Source: an uncultured bacterium (GTDB taxonomy: Bacteria; Patescibacteriota; Minisyncoccia; Moranbacterales; UBA2206). From it: a stretch of DNA of 46,850 bases. The notes beneath the pieces were generated by a model, which did no database searches, had not been told where the DNA came from, and was given only the letters and a program-made list of their open reading frames with translations. The stretch is taken from contig CAIZXS010000026.1 of the NCBI GenBank assembly GCA_903937035.1, positions 1-46,850 of the forward strand. Direction: 5' to 3'. A program made the translations under genes and the position numbers. Positions 29,672 to 37,863 of the stretch are shown here, one piece after another. Positions within the stretch are counted from its first letter, which is position 1. Every line of letters starts with the position of its first letter.

Positions 29672-31426
29672 TTATAGTTTTTCGTCAATCTCTTTTTTAA
29701 TATTCTCCAAAAACTCCTCCATCTTCAAAATCTCCTGCTTTTTTTCTTCTCCACGTTTTCGAACAGCTATGGTTCCGTCAGTCATTTCTTTTTCTCCCAC
29801 AACTAGAATGTAGGGAATTTTTTGTTTCTCAGCCAGGCGAATTCGTTTGCCGAGGGACTCATTGGAATCATCGACGGTTGCGCGAACATTAGACGCAACG
29901 AATTGTGTCTCTATGGAATGCGCGTATTTATTAAATTTTTCAGAAATCGGAACAATCATCACCTGAACAGGGGAGAGCCAAGTTGGAAATGCGCCGGCAT
30001 AGTGTTCAATGAGAATGCCCATGAAGCGCTCAAAAGAACCCATGATCGTGCGGTGAATGAGAACGGGAGTTTTTTCTTTTCCGTCATTGTCAATATAGCG
30101 ACAGTCAAATTTCAAAGGCATCTGGAAATCTAATTGAACTGTGGCGCATTGCCAAGTGCGCCCAATTGCGTCTTTTAATTGAAAATCAATCTTTGGTCCA
30201 TAAAAAGCACCGTCCTTATCTTTGAGACCATAGTTTTCGCCGTAAAGTTCTCCGAGAATTTTTTTCAAATCGACTTCGGCCTTGTCCCATACACTGATTT
30301 CTCCCATGAAGTTTTCTGGGCGAGTTGAGAGAAACGCTTTATATTCGAGTCCAAAAGGTTTATACATTTTATCCACCAATTGGATTACTTTTTTGATTTC
30401 TTCTTCCACTTGATCTTCGCGAATGAAGATATGAGCATCATCCTGAGTAAACTGTTGCACGCGAAACAATCCTCCGAGCTGTCCAGATTTTTCTTTTCTT
30501 GTGATTAATCCTGGTTCAGCGTAGCGCAGTGGCAAATCGCGATATGATTTCAGGGAATTATTATAGATAAGAATTGCTCCCGGACAATCCATTGGGCGCA
30601 AAGCGAATTGTTTTTCACCTTCTTCGTTTTGAATGAAATACATATCGTCCTTGTAGTGCTCAAAATGGCCAGATTTTTTCCACATTGAGACATCGAGCAT
30701 GGAAGGGCAAAACACCATATCATAATTAAATTCTTTTTGAGAATCGAGCCAGAAATTTTTCAACTCTGTGTAGATGATGCTTCCCTTGGGATGAAAGAAG
30801 GGCATCCCGGGCGCAACATCATGAAAAGAAAACAAATCTAACTCTTTTCCAATCTTTCGATGGTCTCTTTTTTCCGCTTCTTCGAGCATGCGGAGATAAT
30901 TCTTGAGTTCTGGCTTACTCGCAAAAGCCACGCCATAGATTCGTTGTAGTTGTTTATTTTTTTCGTCTCCTCTCCAATAGGCACCAGAAATTTTTGTGAG
31001 CTTGAATCCATCGGTGGGAATCTCTCCGGTAGAATCTAGATGTGGGCCTGAACATAAGTCGACAAATGGACCAGATTTATAGACGGACACATTTTTATTG
31101 CCGGCTTTGGCTAAATCGTTAATTAGTTCAATCTTGTAATACTGAGCTAATTTTTCAAAATCCGATCTTGCCTCAACGATAGAAATCTCCGCTCGTTCGA
31201 ATTGGTGATTAGTGTTGATGATGGCGCGCATTTTTTCTTCAAGGATTGCTAGATCTTCTGGAATTAAAGTTCTTGGCAAATCAAAGTCATAATAAAAACC
31301 ATTTTCAATGGCAGGCCCTATTGCGAATTTGGCTTCAGGAAACATTTCCAGAACCGCCGCTGCTAGGACGTGAGAGGTTGAGTGGCGCAATATTTCTAAA
31401 CTCACTTGTGCTTGTTCTTGTGACAT
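29672..31426 (-). CDS. thrS: Threonyl-tRNA synthetase, lacking the TGS domain
   Basis: Class II aminoacyl-tRNA synthetase. 584 residues. The editing domain opens at once with HSTSHVLAAAV (zinc/editing His pairs; DLCSGPHL is the second half), followed by the class II core with motif 2 (RPMDCPGAILIY, LFRVQQFTQDDAHIF) and motif 3 (RTIMGSFERFMGILIEHYAG), then the anticodon-binding domain. The N-terminal ubiquitin-like TGS domain of about 60 residues found in E. coli ThrRS is missing. Expression is controlled by the T-box leader just upstream. Confidence 0.96.
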   Translation of the reverse strand: MSQEQAQVSLEILRHSTSHVLAAAVLEMFPEAKFAIGPAIENGFYYDFDLPRTLIPEDLAILEEKMRAIINTNHQFERAEISIVEARSDFEKLAQYYKIELINDLAKAGNKNVSVYKSGPFVDLCSGPHLDSTGEIPTDGFKLTKISGAYWRGDEKNKQLQRIYGVAFASKPELKNYLRMLEEAEKRDHRKIGKELDLFSFHDVAPGMPFFHPKGSIIYTELKNFWLDSQKEFNYDMVFCPSMLDVSMWKKSGHFEHYKDDMYFIQNEEGEKQFALRPMDCPGAILIYNNSLKSYRDLPLRYAEPGLITRKEKSGQLGGLFRVQQFTQDDAHIFIREDQVEEEIKKVIQLVDKMYKPFGLEYKAFLSTRPENFMGEISVWDKAEVDLKKILGELYGENYGLKDKDGAFYGPKIDFQLKDAIGRTWQCATVQLDFQMPLKFDCRYIDNDGKEKTPVLIHRTIMGSFERFMGILIEHYAGAFPTWLSPVQVMIVPISEKFNKYAHSIETQFVASNVRATVDDSNESLGKRIRLAEKQKIPYILVVGEKEMTDGTIAVRKRGEEKKQEILKMEEFLENIKKEIDEKL

Positions 31427-31461
31427 AAATTTATTTTTTAAAATAATTATTTATAAATAAC

Positions 31462-31670
31462 AAAACCCGTCTCAAAAATCTTTAAGTGCAATATGCAAAG
31501 CATAGAGCAAAAGATTTTTGGGACGGGTCTTTTTTATTCTGACTCGTGGTTCCACCCAATTTTCCCGTCATTCGTGACTGACAGGACACTTTTTATTAAG
31601 CTATTTCGCCAGCTCTTGGCCGAAGTTCAGTAGTTGGTTAGTCTACATCAATACTTCATTTAGATTTCAC
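31462..31670 (-). promoter_or_regulatory. T-box riboswitch controlling thrS
   Basis: On the minus strand, after the promoter, the leader contains the T-box core GGGTGGAACCACG (on +, 31545-31557). The UGGA bulge (31551-31554) is complementary to the UCCA end of an uncharged tRNA. A strong terminator follows: ACCCGTCCCAAAAATCTTT pairs with AAAGATTTTTGAGACGGGT (31463-31529) and then a U-rich tail. A candidate Specifier is ACC in GACTAACCAAC near 31640. The tRNA-Thr in this window ends UCCA, as needed. Transcription should stop when tRNA-Thr is charged and continue into thrS when it is not. Confidence 0.9.
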
Positions 31671-31676
31671 GGATTC

Positions 31677-31705
31677 ATTATAGCCGGTTTTGTTATTGGC
31701 GTCAA
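31677..31705 (-). promoter_or_regulatory. Consensus promoter for the T-box-thrS transcript
   Basis: TTGACG (31700-31705), exactly 17 bases, TATAAT (31677-31682), minus strand. The start falls near 31670. Confidence 0.85.
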
Positions 31706-31725
31706 TTGGTGAGAAAATCTATATC

Positions 31726-31755
31726 TGTAGAGATGCATTGCAATGCGTCTCTACA
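31726..31755. repeat. 30-base palindromic repeat
   Basis: TGTAGAGATGCATTG followed directly by CAATGCGTCTCTACA: 15-base inverted arms with one G.T mismatch and no loop. It lies between the divergent thrS and rnpB promoters. Near-identical palindromes are a widespread type of bacterial intergenic repeat. Confidence 0.75.
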
Positions 31756-31836
31756 ACGCGCGATATCTTTACAATTTCCCTATATAATGCTAAGATAATG
31801 ATGAAAGAAAGGGAGATAATTAGGCTCAATTTAGCC

Positions 31837-32241
31837 ATTTATCAAAGCAAATTGGGTAATTACTCTAAATCATTTCGGTGAGTTGGAGAGGAAAGTCCGG
31901 ACATTTACCCCGCCTCGGCGGGGAAGGGTAATGGGTAACACCCATACGGAGTAATCCGCGAGGTGCGAGCAGAGACGCTTTTGCTAGCGATAGCAAAGGC
32001 ATCCTGAGCAATCAGGGTGAATCTTTGATATAAGCTTGAGGCATGCCGAAGTCGAAAGATGGGGCCTGCCCTGAGTAAAGTCGAAGGGTGAAACGGCTAA
32101 ATCCTTATCTGAATGCAAGGTCGTGTCCCAATGCAAATTGGGAAGTGCCGCTTGAGGTTTTGAGCAATCAAGATCCCAGATAAATTATTACCAAGGAATT
32201 TTTCCAAACAGAATCCGGCTTATAGATTTGCTTTGATAAAT
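31837..32241 (+). ncRNA. rnpB: RNase P RNA
   Basis: Catalytic RNA that matures tRNA 5' ends. The ends pair perfectly as P1: ATTTATCAAAGCAAAT (31837-31852) with ATTTGCTTTGATAAAT (32226-32241). Conserved core elements: GAGGAAAGTCCGGAC (31887-31901), the CGAGGTGCGAGCAGAGACGC region, GGGTGAAACGG (32085-32095) and the 3' CAGAATCCGGCTTAT. About 405 nt. The P12-type arm carries CCCTGAGTAAAGTCGAAGGG, a common intergenic repeat sequence. A TATAAT at 31783-31788 could be the -10. Confidence 0.95.
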
Positions 32242-32243
32242 GG

Positions 32244-32273
32244 TTGACTTGTGAAGATGGTGTAATGTATTTT
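32244..32273 (+). promoter_or_regulatory. Promoter of the exopolysaccharide operon
   Basis: TTGACT (32244-32249) right after rnpB, an 18-base spacer and TATTTT (32268-32273). The start would be within a few bases of ATG 32284, so the mRNA may be nearly leaderless. Confidence 0.5.
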
Positions 32274-32283
32274 TTGAAAAAAT

Positions 32284-33699
32284 ATGAAAAAATCCGAATT
32301 ATTTTTTAGTGCCATTCAAGTTCCGGTTGATTTTGCCATGATCGTTCTGGCAGCTCTGACTGCTTTTTCTGTCCGCAATGTTCCCAGTATTATTCAACTA
32401 AAACCACTACTTTATTCTTTCCCGTTTGATATTTATTTACGGATAGTCCTTATGACTGCGCCGCTTTTTCTTTTAATCTATGCTTTTGAGGGACTTTACG
32501 ATATTCGTTCAACAAGAAAGTTTTGGAAGGAAGCTTTGAAAATTTTTGCAGCAACTTCCATTGGTCTCGTGATTATCATCGTGGCAATATTTTTAAAACG
32601 AGAATGGTTTTCTTCTCGTTTTATTATTTTGGCTGCTTGGCTTCTCGCGACGATGTATGTGGTTATTGCCAGGTATCTGCTGCAACTAGTGCAAAAATGG
32701 CTTTTGCGAAATCGAGAAATCGGAGTGCATCGCGTTTTGCTTATTGGAAAAAATTCCAAGATGAACATTATTTCGCGAACTATCAAAAATAATAAAAATC
32801 TTGGTTACAAAGTAATTGATCAAATTGACACTGCTCATCTCAAGGTAATCAAAATAATTAAGGATGAGCGAGGCATTGATGAAATTATTCTTTGTGAATC
32901 CTCAATTACTGATGATGAGCAGGAAAAGCTGGTCGACTACTGCACCATTCATAATGTTGTCTACAAATACATTCCCACTGGGTTGCAGACTTTTAAGTTT
33001 GAAATCGGAATGCTCAATGGTGAGCCATTGATTGAGGTTAAAAATACTCCACTGGATGGTTGGGGCAGGATTGCCAAGCGAACATTCGATATCTTTGCTT
33101 CACTTATTGGGGTTATCCTTACCTCTCCGATTATGATTATCACCGCTATTGCGATTAAATTTGATAGCAAGGGGCCGATAATCTATAAGAATGAACGCAT
33201 TGGCAGCGATGGGAAGAAGTTTTTTGTGTATAAATTTCGCTATTTCAAAAATGAATACTGTATTTCAAAAAATAATCCAAAATTGCAAGCAGCGCTTGAA
33301 TATGAAAAGGAATTGATAGAGAAACAGAGTGTTAGGCGCGGACCACTCTATAAAATCAAGGCTGACCCAAGAAAAACTCGCGTGGGAAATTTTATTGAAA
33401 GGTATTCCATCGATGAATTGCCGCAACTTTTTAATGTATTATTTGGCTCTATGAGTCTCGTTGGGCCTCGTCCACATCAAGAGCGTGAGATTGAAAAGTA
33501 TATGGAGTATCACCGTCGCCTACTTACGATCAAGCCGGGTGTCTCAGGAATGGCTCAGATATCAGGTCGTTCGGATTTGGATTTTGAGGATGAATACAAG
33601 CTGGATTTATATTATATTGAGAATTGGTCAATGTTACTCGACATAATAATTTGCCTCAAAACCATCGGGGTGCTATTTTCTAAGCGAAGAAATCTATAA
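32284..33699 (+). CDS. Polyprenyl-phosphate sugar-phosphate transferase (exopolysaccharide initiation)
   Basis: 471 residues, WbaP/WcaJ type. Four or five N-terminal membrane helices (about 12-140), a CoA-binding-like cytosolic domain (about 145-260) and a C-terminal catalytic domain opened by a re-entrant helix ([18 protein letters not shown]). The catalytic domain shows [28 protein letters not shown] and [18 protein letters not shown], the fingerprints of the family. It puts the first sugar-1-phosphate on undecaprenyl phosphate, starting the repeat unit the next glycosyltransferases extend. Confidence 0.93.
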   Translation: MKKSELFFSAIQVPVDFAMIVLAALTAFSVRNVPSIIQLKPLLYSFPFDIYLRIVLMTAPLFLLIYAFEGLYDIRSTRKFWKEALKIFAATSIGLVIIIVAIFLKREWFSSRFIILAAWLLATMYVVIARYLLQLVQKWLLRNREIGVHRVLLIGKNSKMNIISRTIKNNKNLGYKVIDQIDTAHLKVIKIIKDERGIDEIILCESSITDDEQEKLVDYCTIHNVVYKYIPTGLQTFKFEIGMLNGEPLIEVKNTPLDGWGRIAKRTFDIFASLIGVILTSPIMIITAIAIKFDSKGPIIYKNERIGSDGKKFFVYKFRYFKNEYCISKNNPKLQAALEYEKELIEKQSVRRGPLYKIKADPRKTRVGNFIERYSIDELPQLFNVLFGSMSLVGPRPHQEREIEKYMEYHRRLLTIKPGVSGMAQISGRSDLDFEDEYKLDLYYIENWSMLLDIIICLKTIGVLFSKRRNL

Positions 33700-33726
33700 A
33701 CGCGTAAGTCATAAAATAAATAAGAA

Positions 33727-34845
33727 ATGCGGATTGCTCTGGCTCATGATTATTTGGTTCAATGTGGAGGCGCGGAAAAGGTGCTCGAATGTTTTTGCGA
33801 GCTTTTTCCATATGCGCCGATATATACGATAGTCTATGATGAAAATCTGATGCATGGCATGTTTAAGGGTAAAAACATCAAAACTTCCTATTTGCAAAAA
33901 ATTCCATTTGCTCCGACAAGGCACCGGATATTTCCTCCCCTTATGCCTATGGCAATTGAGCAGTTTGATTTTTCTCAGTATGACATTGTGCTTTCTGATT
34001 CGTCCGCTTATGCTAAAGGAATAATCACGGGACCAGAAACATTACATATCTGCTACATGCACACACCAATGCGTTACGCCTGGGATGACTGTCACAAATA
34101 CACAACTGACTTCTATTTTCCAACCTTCATCAAAAAAATGGTTCCTTTTTTTATGAACTACATTCGCGTTTGGGATCGATTCAGTGCGGATCGTCCAAAT
34201 AAGATCATTGCCAATTCAAATTTTATCGCAAGACGAATTGTGAAATACTACAAGCGAGATTCTTTAGTTATTAATCCTCCAATAACCTTGAGCAATTTCT
34301 ATATTAGCGATAAAACCGAAGGCTATTTTTTAATGGTTGGACGTTTCATGGCCTATAAGCGTTTCGACATTGCAATTGAAGCTTTTAATAAATTGAAATT
34401 GCCTTTAAAGATATTGGGTCGAGGACCTGAATTGAAGCGGCTTAAAAAAATCGCCGGACCCAATATTGAATTTCTTGGTAGAGTTTCAGATGAAGAGTTA
34501 TTTAGCTGTTTTTCTCGCTGTCGAGCGTTTATCTTTCCACAGGAGGATGATTTTGGTATTGTTGCAATTGAAGCAATGGCATCGGGCCGACCACTTATCG
34601 CTTACCGAGGAGGGGATATCCCTGAGCACATAGAAGAGGGCAAGACTGGGATATTTTTTGAAAACCAAACACCCGAAGATATTATTGATGCAGTGGGAAG
34701 ATTTCGAGATAGCGATTATGATCCTAAATATATCAGAGAAAAGGTTTTGAAATTTGATAAGAAAATTTTTAAGGAAAAAATTAAAAAATATATTGATCAA
34801 GAGCTAGCAGTGCACTTGGCAAAGCGAGAAAGACTAGTTTCATAA
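33727..34845 (+). CDS. GT4 glycosyltransferase (mannosyltransferase-like)
   Basis: 372 residues, GT-B fold. N-terminal domain begins RIALAHDYLVQCGGAEKVLE, the acceptor-side GGxE motif; the C-terminal domain has MVGRFMAYKRFDIAIEAF and the donor-binding E-x7-E (QEDDFGIVAIEAMASGRP). Similar to WbaZ-type enzymes that add mannose to lipid-linked oligosaccharides. Cytosolic face of the membrane. Second gene of the operon, 27 bases after the initiating transferase. Confidence 0.88.
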   Translation: MRIALAHDYLVQCGGAEKVLECFCELFPYAPIYTIVYDENLMHGMFKGKNIKTSYLQKIPFAPTRHRIFPPLMPMAIEQFDFSQYDIVLSDSSAYAKGIITGPETLHICYMHTPMRYAWDDCHKYTTDFYFPTFIKKMVPFFMNYIRVWDRFSADRPNKIIANSNFIARRIVKYYKRDSLVINPPITLSNFYISDKTEGYFLMVGRFMAYKRFDIAIEAFNKLKLPLKILGRGPELKRLKKIAGPNIEFLGRVSDEELFSCFSRCRAFIFPQEDDFGIVAIEAMASGRPLIAYRGGDIPEHIEEGKTGIFFENQTPEDIIDAVGRFRDSDYDPKYIREKVLKFDKKIFKEKIKKYIDQELAVHLAKRERLVS

Positions 34846-34865
34846 TTTTTTAAAAAATATTTCAT

Positions 34866-35471
34866 ATGGAATTAAAAGAATATTTATTGATCATAAGAAA
34901 ACAGATGAAGCTTTACATGGGAGTGATTGTCTTGTTTGTTTTAGGCGTATTGGGGTATTTTATTTTTCGCCCAGTAACTTTTGATACATCTCTTTTTTTA
35001 AATATCACTCGGGTAGGTAATCAAGTTTCTGAAGGGTATAAGTATGATGATTTTTATCGTCTGCAAGCTGATGAAAAATTTACCGAGACAATCGTAGAAT
35101 GGCTCAAGAGTCCGCGTATCGCTATGGACATTAGCAGTGTGGCTGGAAGGAGTGTTGATGGGCTAAGCTTGAAGCAATTAACTAGGATTTTTCAAGCAGA
35201 AAAAATGTCTTCACAGATTGTTTCTGTGAAATTTTCTTCTGCCGACAAGAAAACGGCCGAAAAAATTGCACAGGCCATTTCTGATGTTTTAAGGAAAAAT
35301 ACTGAAAAGTTAAATGAGGATCAGCGGGAGGACACCTGGTTTGAGATTAAGGCTGACAATCCCGTGATCATTGAGAATAATCCAGATTTGCGGATTATAT
35401 TTCTAGCTGCATTGGCCATGGGGATATTTATGGGCTTTTGGATTGTTATGTTGAAACACTACTTGAAATAA
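34866..35471 (+). CDS. Wzz/YveK-like chain-length or assembly protein
   Basis: 201 residues with two membrane helices (about 16-36 and 178-196) bracketing an outer domain of about 140 residues, the polysaccharide co-polymerase layout. The N-terminus MELKEYLLIIRKQMKLY is typical of the Wzz domain. No fused tyrosine kinase is seen. The loop is shorter than in classical Wzz (about 240), as in Gram-positive YveK/CapA proteins. Predicted to set polymer length for the repeat unit made by the surrounding genes. Confidence 0.8.
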   Translation: MELKEYLLIIRKQMKLYMGVIVLFVLGVLGYFIFRPVTFDTSLFLNITRVGNQVSEGYKYDDFYRLQADEKFTETIVEWLKSPRIAMDISSVAGRSVDGLSLKQLTRIFQAEKMSSQIVSVKFSSADKKTAEKIAQAISDVLRKNTEKLNEDQREDTWFEIKADNPVIIENNPDLRIIFLAALAMGIFMGFWIVMLKHYLK

Positions 35472-35501
35472 AGACTTAAATCTTGATTTGGGAAAAATAC
35501 G

Positions 35502-36677
35502 ATGACTAGAATCTGTATAGATGTGCGATGTCTCTCTGAAGGAAGAAGGACCGGTGTGGAAGAATATGCCTTGGGACTCTTTTTGAACTTGTTTGAACTT
35601 GACAAGAAAAATGAATACGTATTATTTTTAAGTGCTTGGAAAAAGCTTGATTTTGATTTTTCGCTATTTTCTCAATACCCCAATGTTAAATTGAAAAAAA
35701 TTCGCATTCCCAATAAGCTCCTAAATTTTTCCTTTTGGTATTTTGGCTGGCCTAAAATTGATAAACTGGTTGGTGGAGCTGATATTGTTTTTTTTCCTAA
35801 TATTATTTTTGGCGCGGTCAGCGCGGAAGTCAAATCCATAACAACCATTCATGACCTATCCTTTGAGAGGTATCCACAATATTTTTCCTGGAAAAGGCGA
35901 CTTTGGCATGTTTTTGTTAATCCCAGGAAAATTTGCCAAACCGCAAATGAAATAATTACTGTTTCGCATTCTTCAGCAGCTGATATTTTAAGCATATATG
36001 GAATTGCAAAAGAAAAAATTTCAGTCATTTCGAGTGCAGTAGGGCGCAATTTTTGCGTGCTTAGTCGCAATGATAGAAAGCTAATTGAGGTAAAGGAGAG
36101 ATATAATCTACCATTCAAGTTCATTCTTTTTCTGGGGACAGTTGAGCCAAGAAAAAATATTCTCGGTGTAATCGAAGCCTATAATGCCTTGCAAGAAATT
36201 GCAATTAAGGAAGATGATGCGGAGCTGTCAAAATATAAGTTGGTAATTGCTGGTTCTTCTGGCTGGCTCAGCGCTGAATTATTTGACGAAATTGAAAAAT
36301 CAAACTTCAAAGACAGAATAATATTGCCTGGATTTATTGCAAGTGATGATATGGCTTATGTCTACAATCTGGCTTCGCTTTTTGTTTACCCATCTTTTTT
36401 TGAGGGTTTTGGTTTTCCACCACTCGAGGCGATGGGGTGTGGCGTGCCGGTAGTCACTTCCAATAACTCATCACTTTCTGAAATTTGCGCAAATTGCGCT
36501 ATTCTCATTGACCCCCATCAGCCAGGAGAAATTTGCGAGGCAATGCGGCAAGTTTTATCAAATAAGGTTTTGCGAGAAAAATTAATCCAGGACGGACTGG
36601 AAAGGGTGAAGGAATTTACTTGGGAAAAAACTGCCAATAACGTTTTGGAAGTATTAAATTTTGATATGCATAAGTAA
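35502..36677 (+). CDS. GT4 glycosyltransferase
   Basis: 391 residues, GT-B. N-terminal RICIDVRCLSEGRRTGVEEYAL; C-terminal donor domain with LFLGTVEPRKNILGVIEAY and E-x7-E in PSFFEGFGFPPLEAMGCGVPVV. This start-to-end pattern is common in mannosyl/rhamnosyl transferases of O-antigen clusters. Sugar specificity not readable. Its end overlaps the longest possible frame of the next gene, which more likely starts at 36736. Confidence 0.9.
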   Translation: MTRICIDVRCLSEGRRTGVEEYALGLFLNLFELDKKNEYVLFLSAWKKLDFDFSLFSQYPNVKLKKIRIPNKLLNFSFWYFGWPKIDKLVGGADIVFFPNIIFGAVSAEVKSITTIHDLSFERYPQYFSWKRRLWHVFVNPRKICQTANEIITVSHSSAADILSIYGIAKEKISVISSAVGRNFCVLSRNDRKLIEVKERYNLPFKFILFLGTVEPRKNILGVIEAYNALQEIAIKEDDAELSKYKLVIAGSSGWLSAELFDEIEKSNFKDRIILPGFIASDDMAYVYNLASLFVYPSFFEGFGFPPLEAMGCGVPVVTSNNSSLSEICANCAILIDPHQPGEICEAMRQVLSNKVLREKLIQDGLERVKEFTWEKTANNVLEVLNFDMHK

Positions 36678-36723
36678 GTCTGTAATATCGGAGGCAGGGC
36701 TGTCTTTGCGGGCAATTGTATGC

Positions 36724-36729
36724 TATAAT
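36724..36729 (+). promoter_or_regulatory. Extended -10 promoter, probably leaderless
   Basis: TGCTATAAT (36721-36729) has the TGn extension plus a perfect -10. It ends six bases before ATG 36736, the same distance as at 2232-2244. No good -35 is visible. Confidence 0.5.
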
Positions 36730-36735
36730 TGCATT

Positions 36736-37863
36736 ATGAGAATTGGTATAGATGCGCGCTTTTTCGGCCCGATAGGCAAGGGATTGGGGCGTTATACGCA
36801 AAAATTAGTTGAAAAATTAGAAAAACTTGATTTGGTCAATGAATATTTGGTTTTCCTTAAAAAGGAAAATTTTGACGAATATCAGCCTCAAAATCCAAAC
36901 TTCAAAAAAGTATTAGCTGACTATAAATGGTATTCTATCTCTGAGCAGCTATCCATGCCACGATTGCTTAGAAAATATAAGTTAGACTTGGTGCATTTCC
37001 CGCATTTCAATGTTCCTTTTTTGTATAAAGAAAAGTTTGTCGTTACCATTCATGATTTAATCTTAATTCATTTTCCGACAATCAAAAATACCACCCTAAA
37101 CCCGTTGTATTATTGGATTAAATTTATTGCGTATCGGTTGATAATAAATTTTGCCATTGGACGATCAGAGAAGATTATCGCAGTTTCAGAGTTTACCAAG
37201 AAGGATATTGTGGAAAATTATGAAAATATCCCTCTGGAAAAGATTATTGTTACTCATGAAGCTTGTGAAGACTTCTGTATGCTTAGCCCCAATAAGGATG
37301 TGGAAATTTTAAAGCGTTATGCTATAATAAAACCATACCTCATCTACGTAGGGAATGCTTACCCGCACAAGAATTTGGAAAAATTGGTTGGAGCATTTTC
37401 TTCGCTACATGAAAAACATCCAGATTTGAGCTTGGTGCTTGTTGGTAAAGAAGACTATTTCTATCGAAGACTTAAAGATGTGGTTGCGAAAAAGGGAATA
37501 GATATGGTTGTATTTGTCGGCTATGTTCCTGACTATGATCTAGATACATTATTTCATAATGCCAAGGCTTTCGTCTTTCCTTCTCTCTACGAAGGATTTG
37601 GCCTTCCACCCCTGGAAGCGATGGCGAAAGGATTACCAGTGATTTGTTCAGACCATCCTTGCATGCGAGAAATTCTGGGAGAAAGCGCATACTATTTTAA
37701 TGGAAAGATTGAGGCTGCAATAGCGAAAGCGATTGATTTGGTTTTGCTAAATAATGATTTGCAAAACAAAATAAGAGAAGCGGGTTATCGACAGATAAAA
37801 AAATATAGTTGGAAAAAAATGGCGGAAGAGACAATGGGGGTATATAAAAGCGTCAAATTATAG
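36736..37863 (+). CDS. GT4 glycosyltransferase
   Basis: 375 residues from ATG 36736, where the conserved MRIGIDARFFGPIGKGLGRY begins; an earlier in-frame ATG (36661) adds 25 non-conserved residues. Donor domain YVGNAYPHKNLEKLVGAF and E-x7-E in PSLYEGFGLPPLEAMAKGLPVI. It is a close structural relative of the enzyme encoded just upstream, likely from duplication, and would add a later sugar. The DUF4012 gene follows directly. Confidence 0.9.
   Translation: MRIGIDARFFGPIGKGLGRYTQKLVEKLEKLDLVNEYLVFLKKENFDEYQPQNPNFKKVLADYKWYSISEQLSMPRLLRKYKLDLVHFPHFNVPFLYKEKFVVTIHDLILIHFPTIKNTTLNPLYYWIKFIAYRLIINFAIGRSEKIIAVSEFTKKDIVENYENIPLEKIIVTHEACEDFCMLSPNKDVEILKRYAIIKPYLIYVGNAYPHKNLEKLVGAFSSLHEKHPDLSLVLVGKEDYFYRRLKDVVAKKGIDMVVFVGYVPDYDLDTLFHNAKAFVFPSLYEGFGLPPLEAMAKGLPVICSDHPCMREILGESAYYFNGKIEAAIAKAIDLVLLNNDLQNKIREAGYRQIKKYSWKKMAEETMGVYKSVKL

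Noticed and set aside
31690-31881. 63-codon + frame upstream of rnpB
   Set aside because: It covers the thrS promoter, a palindrome and the 5' part of RNase P RNA; not a protein gene.
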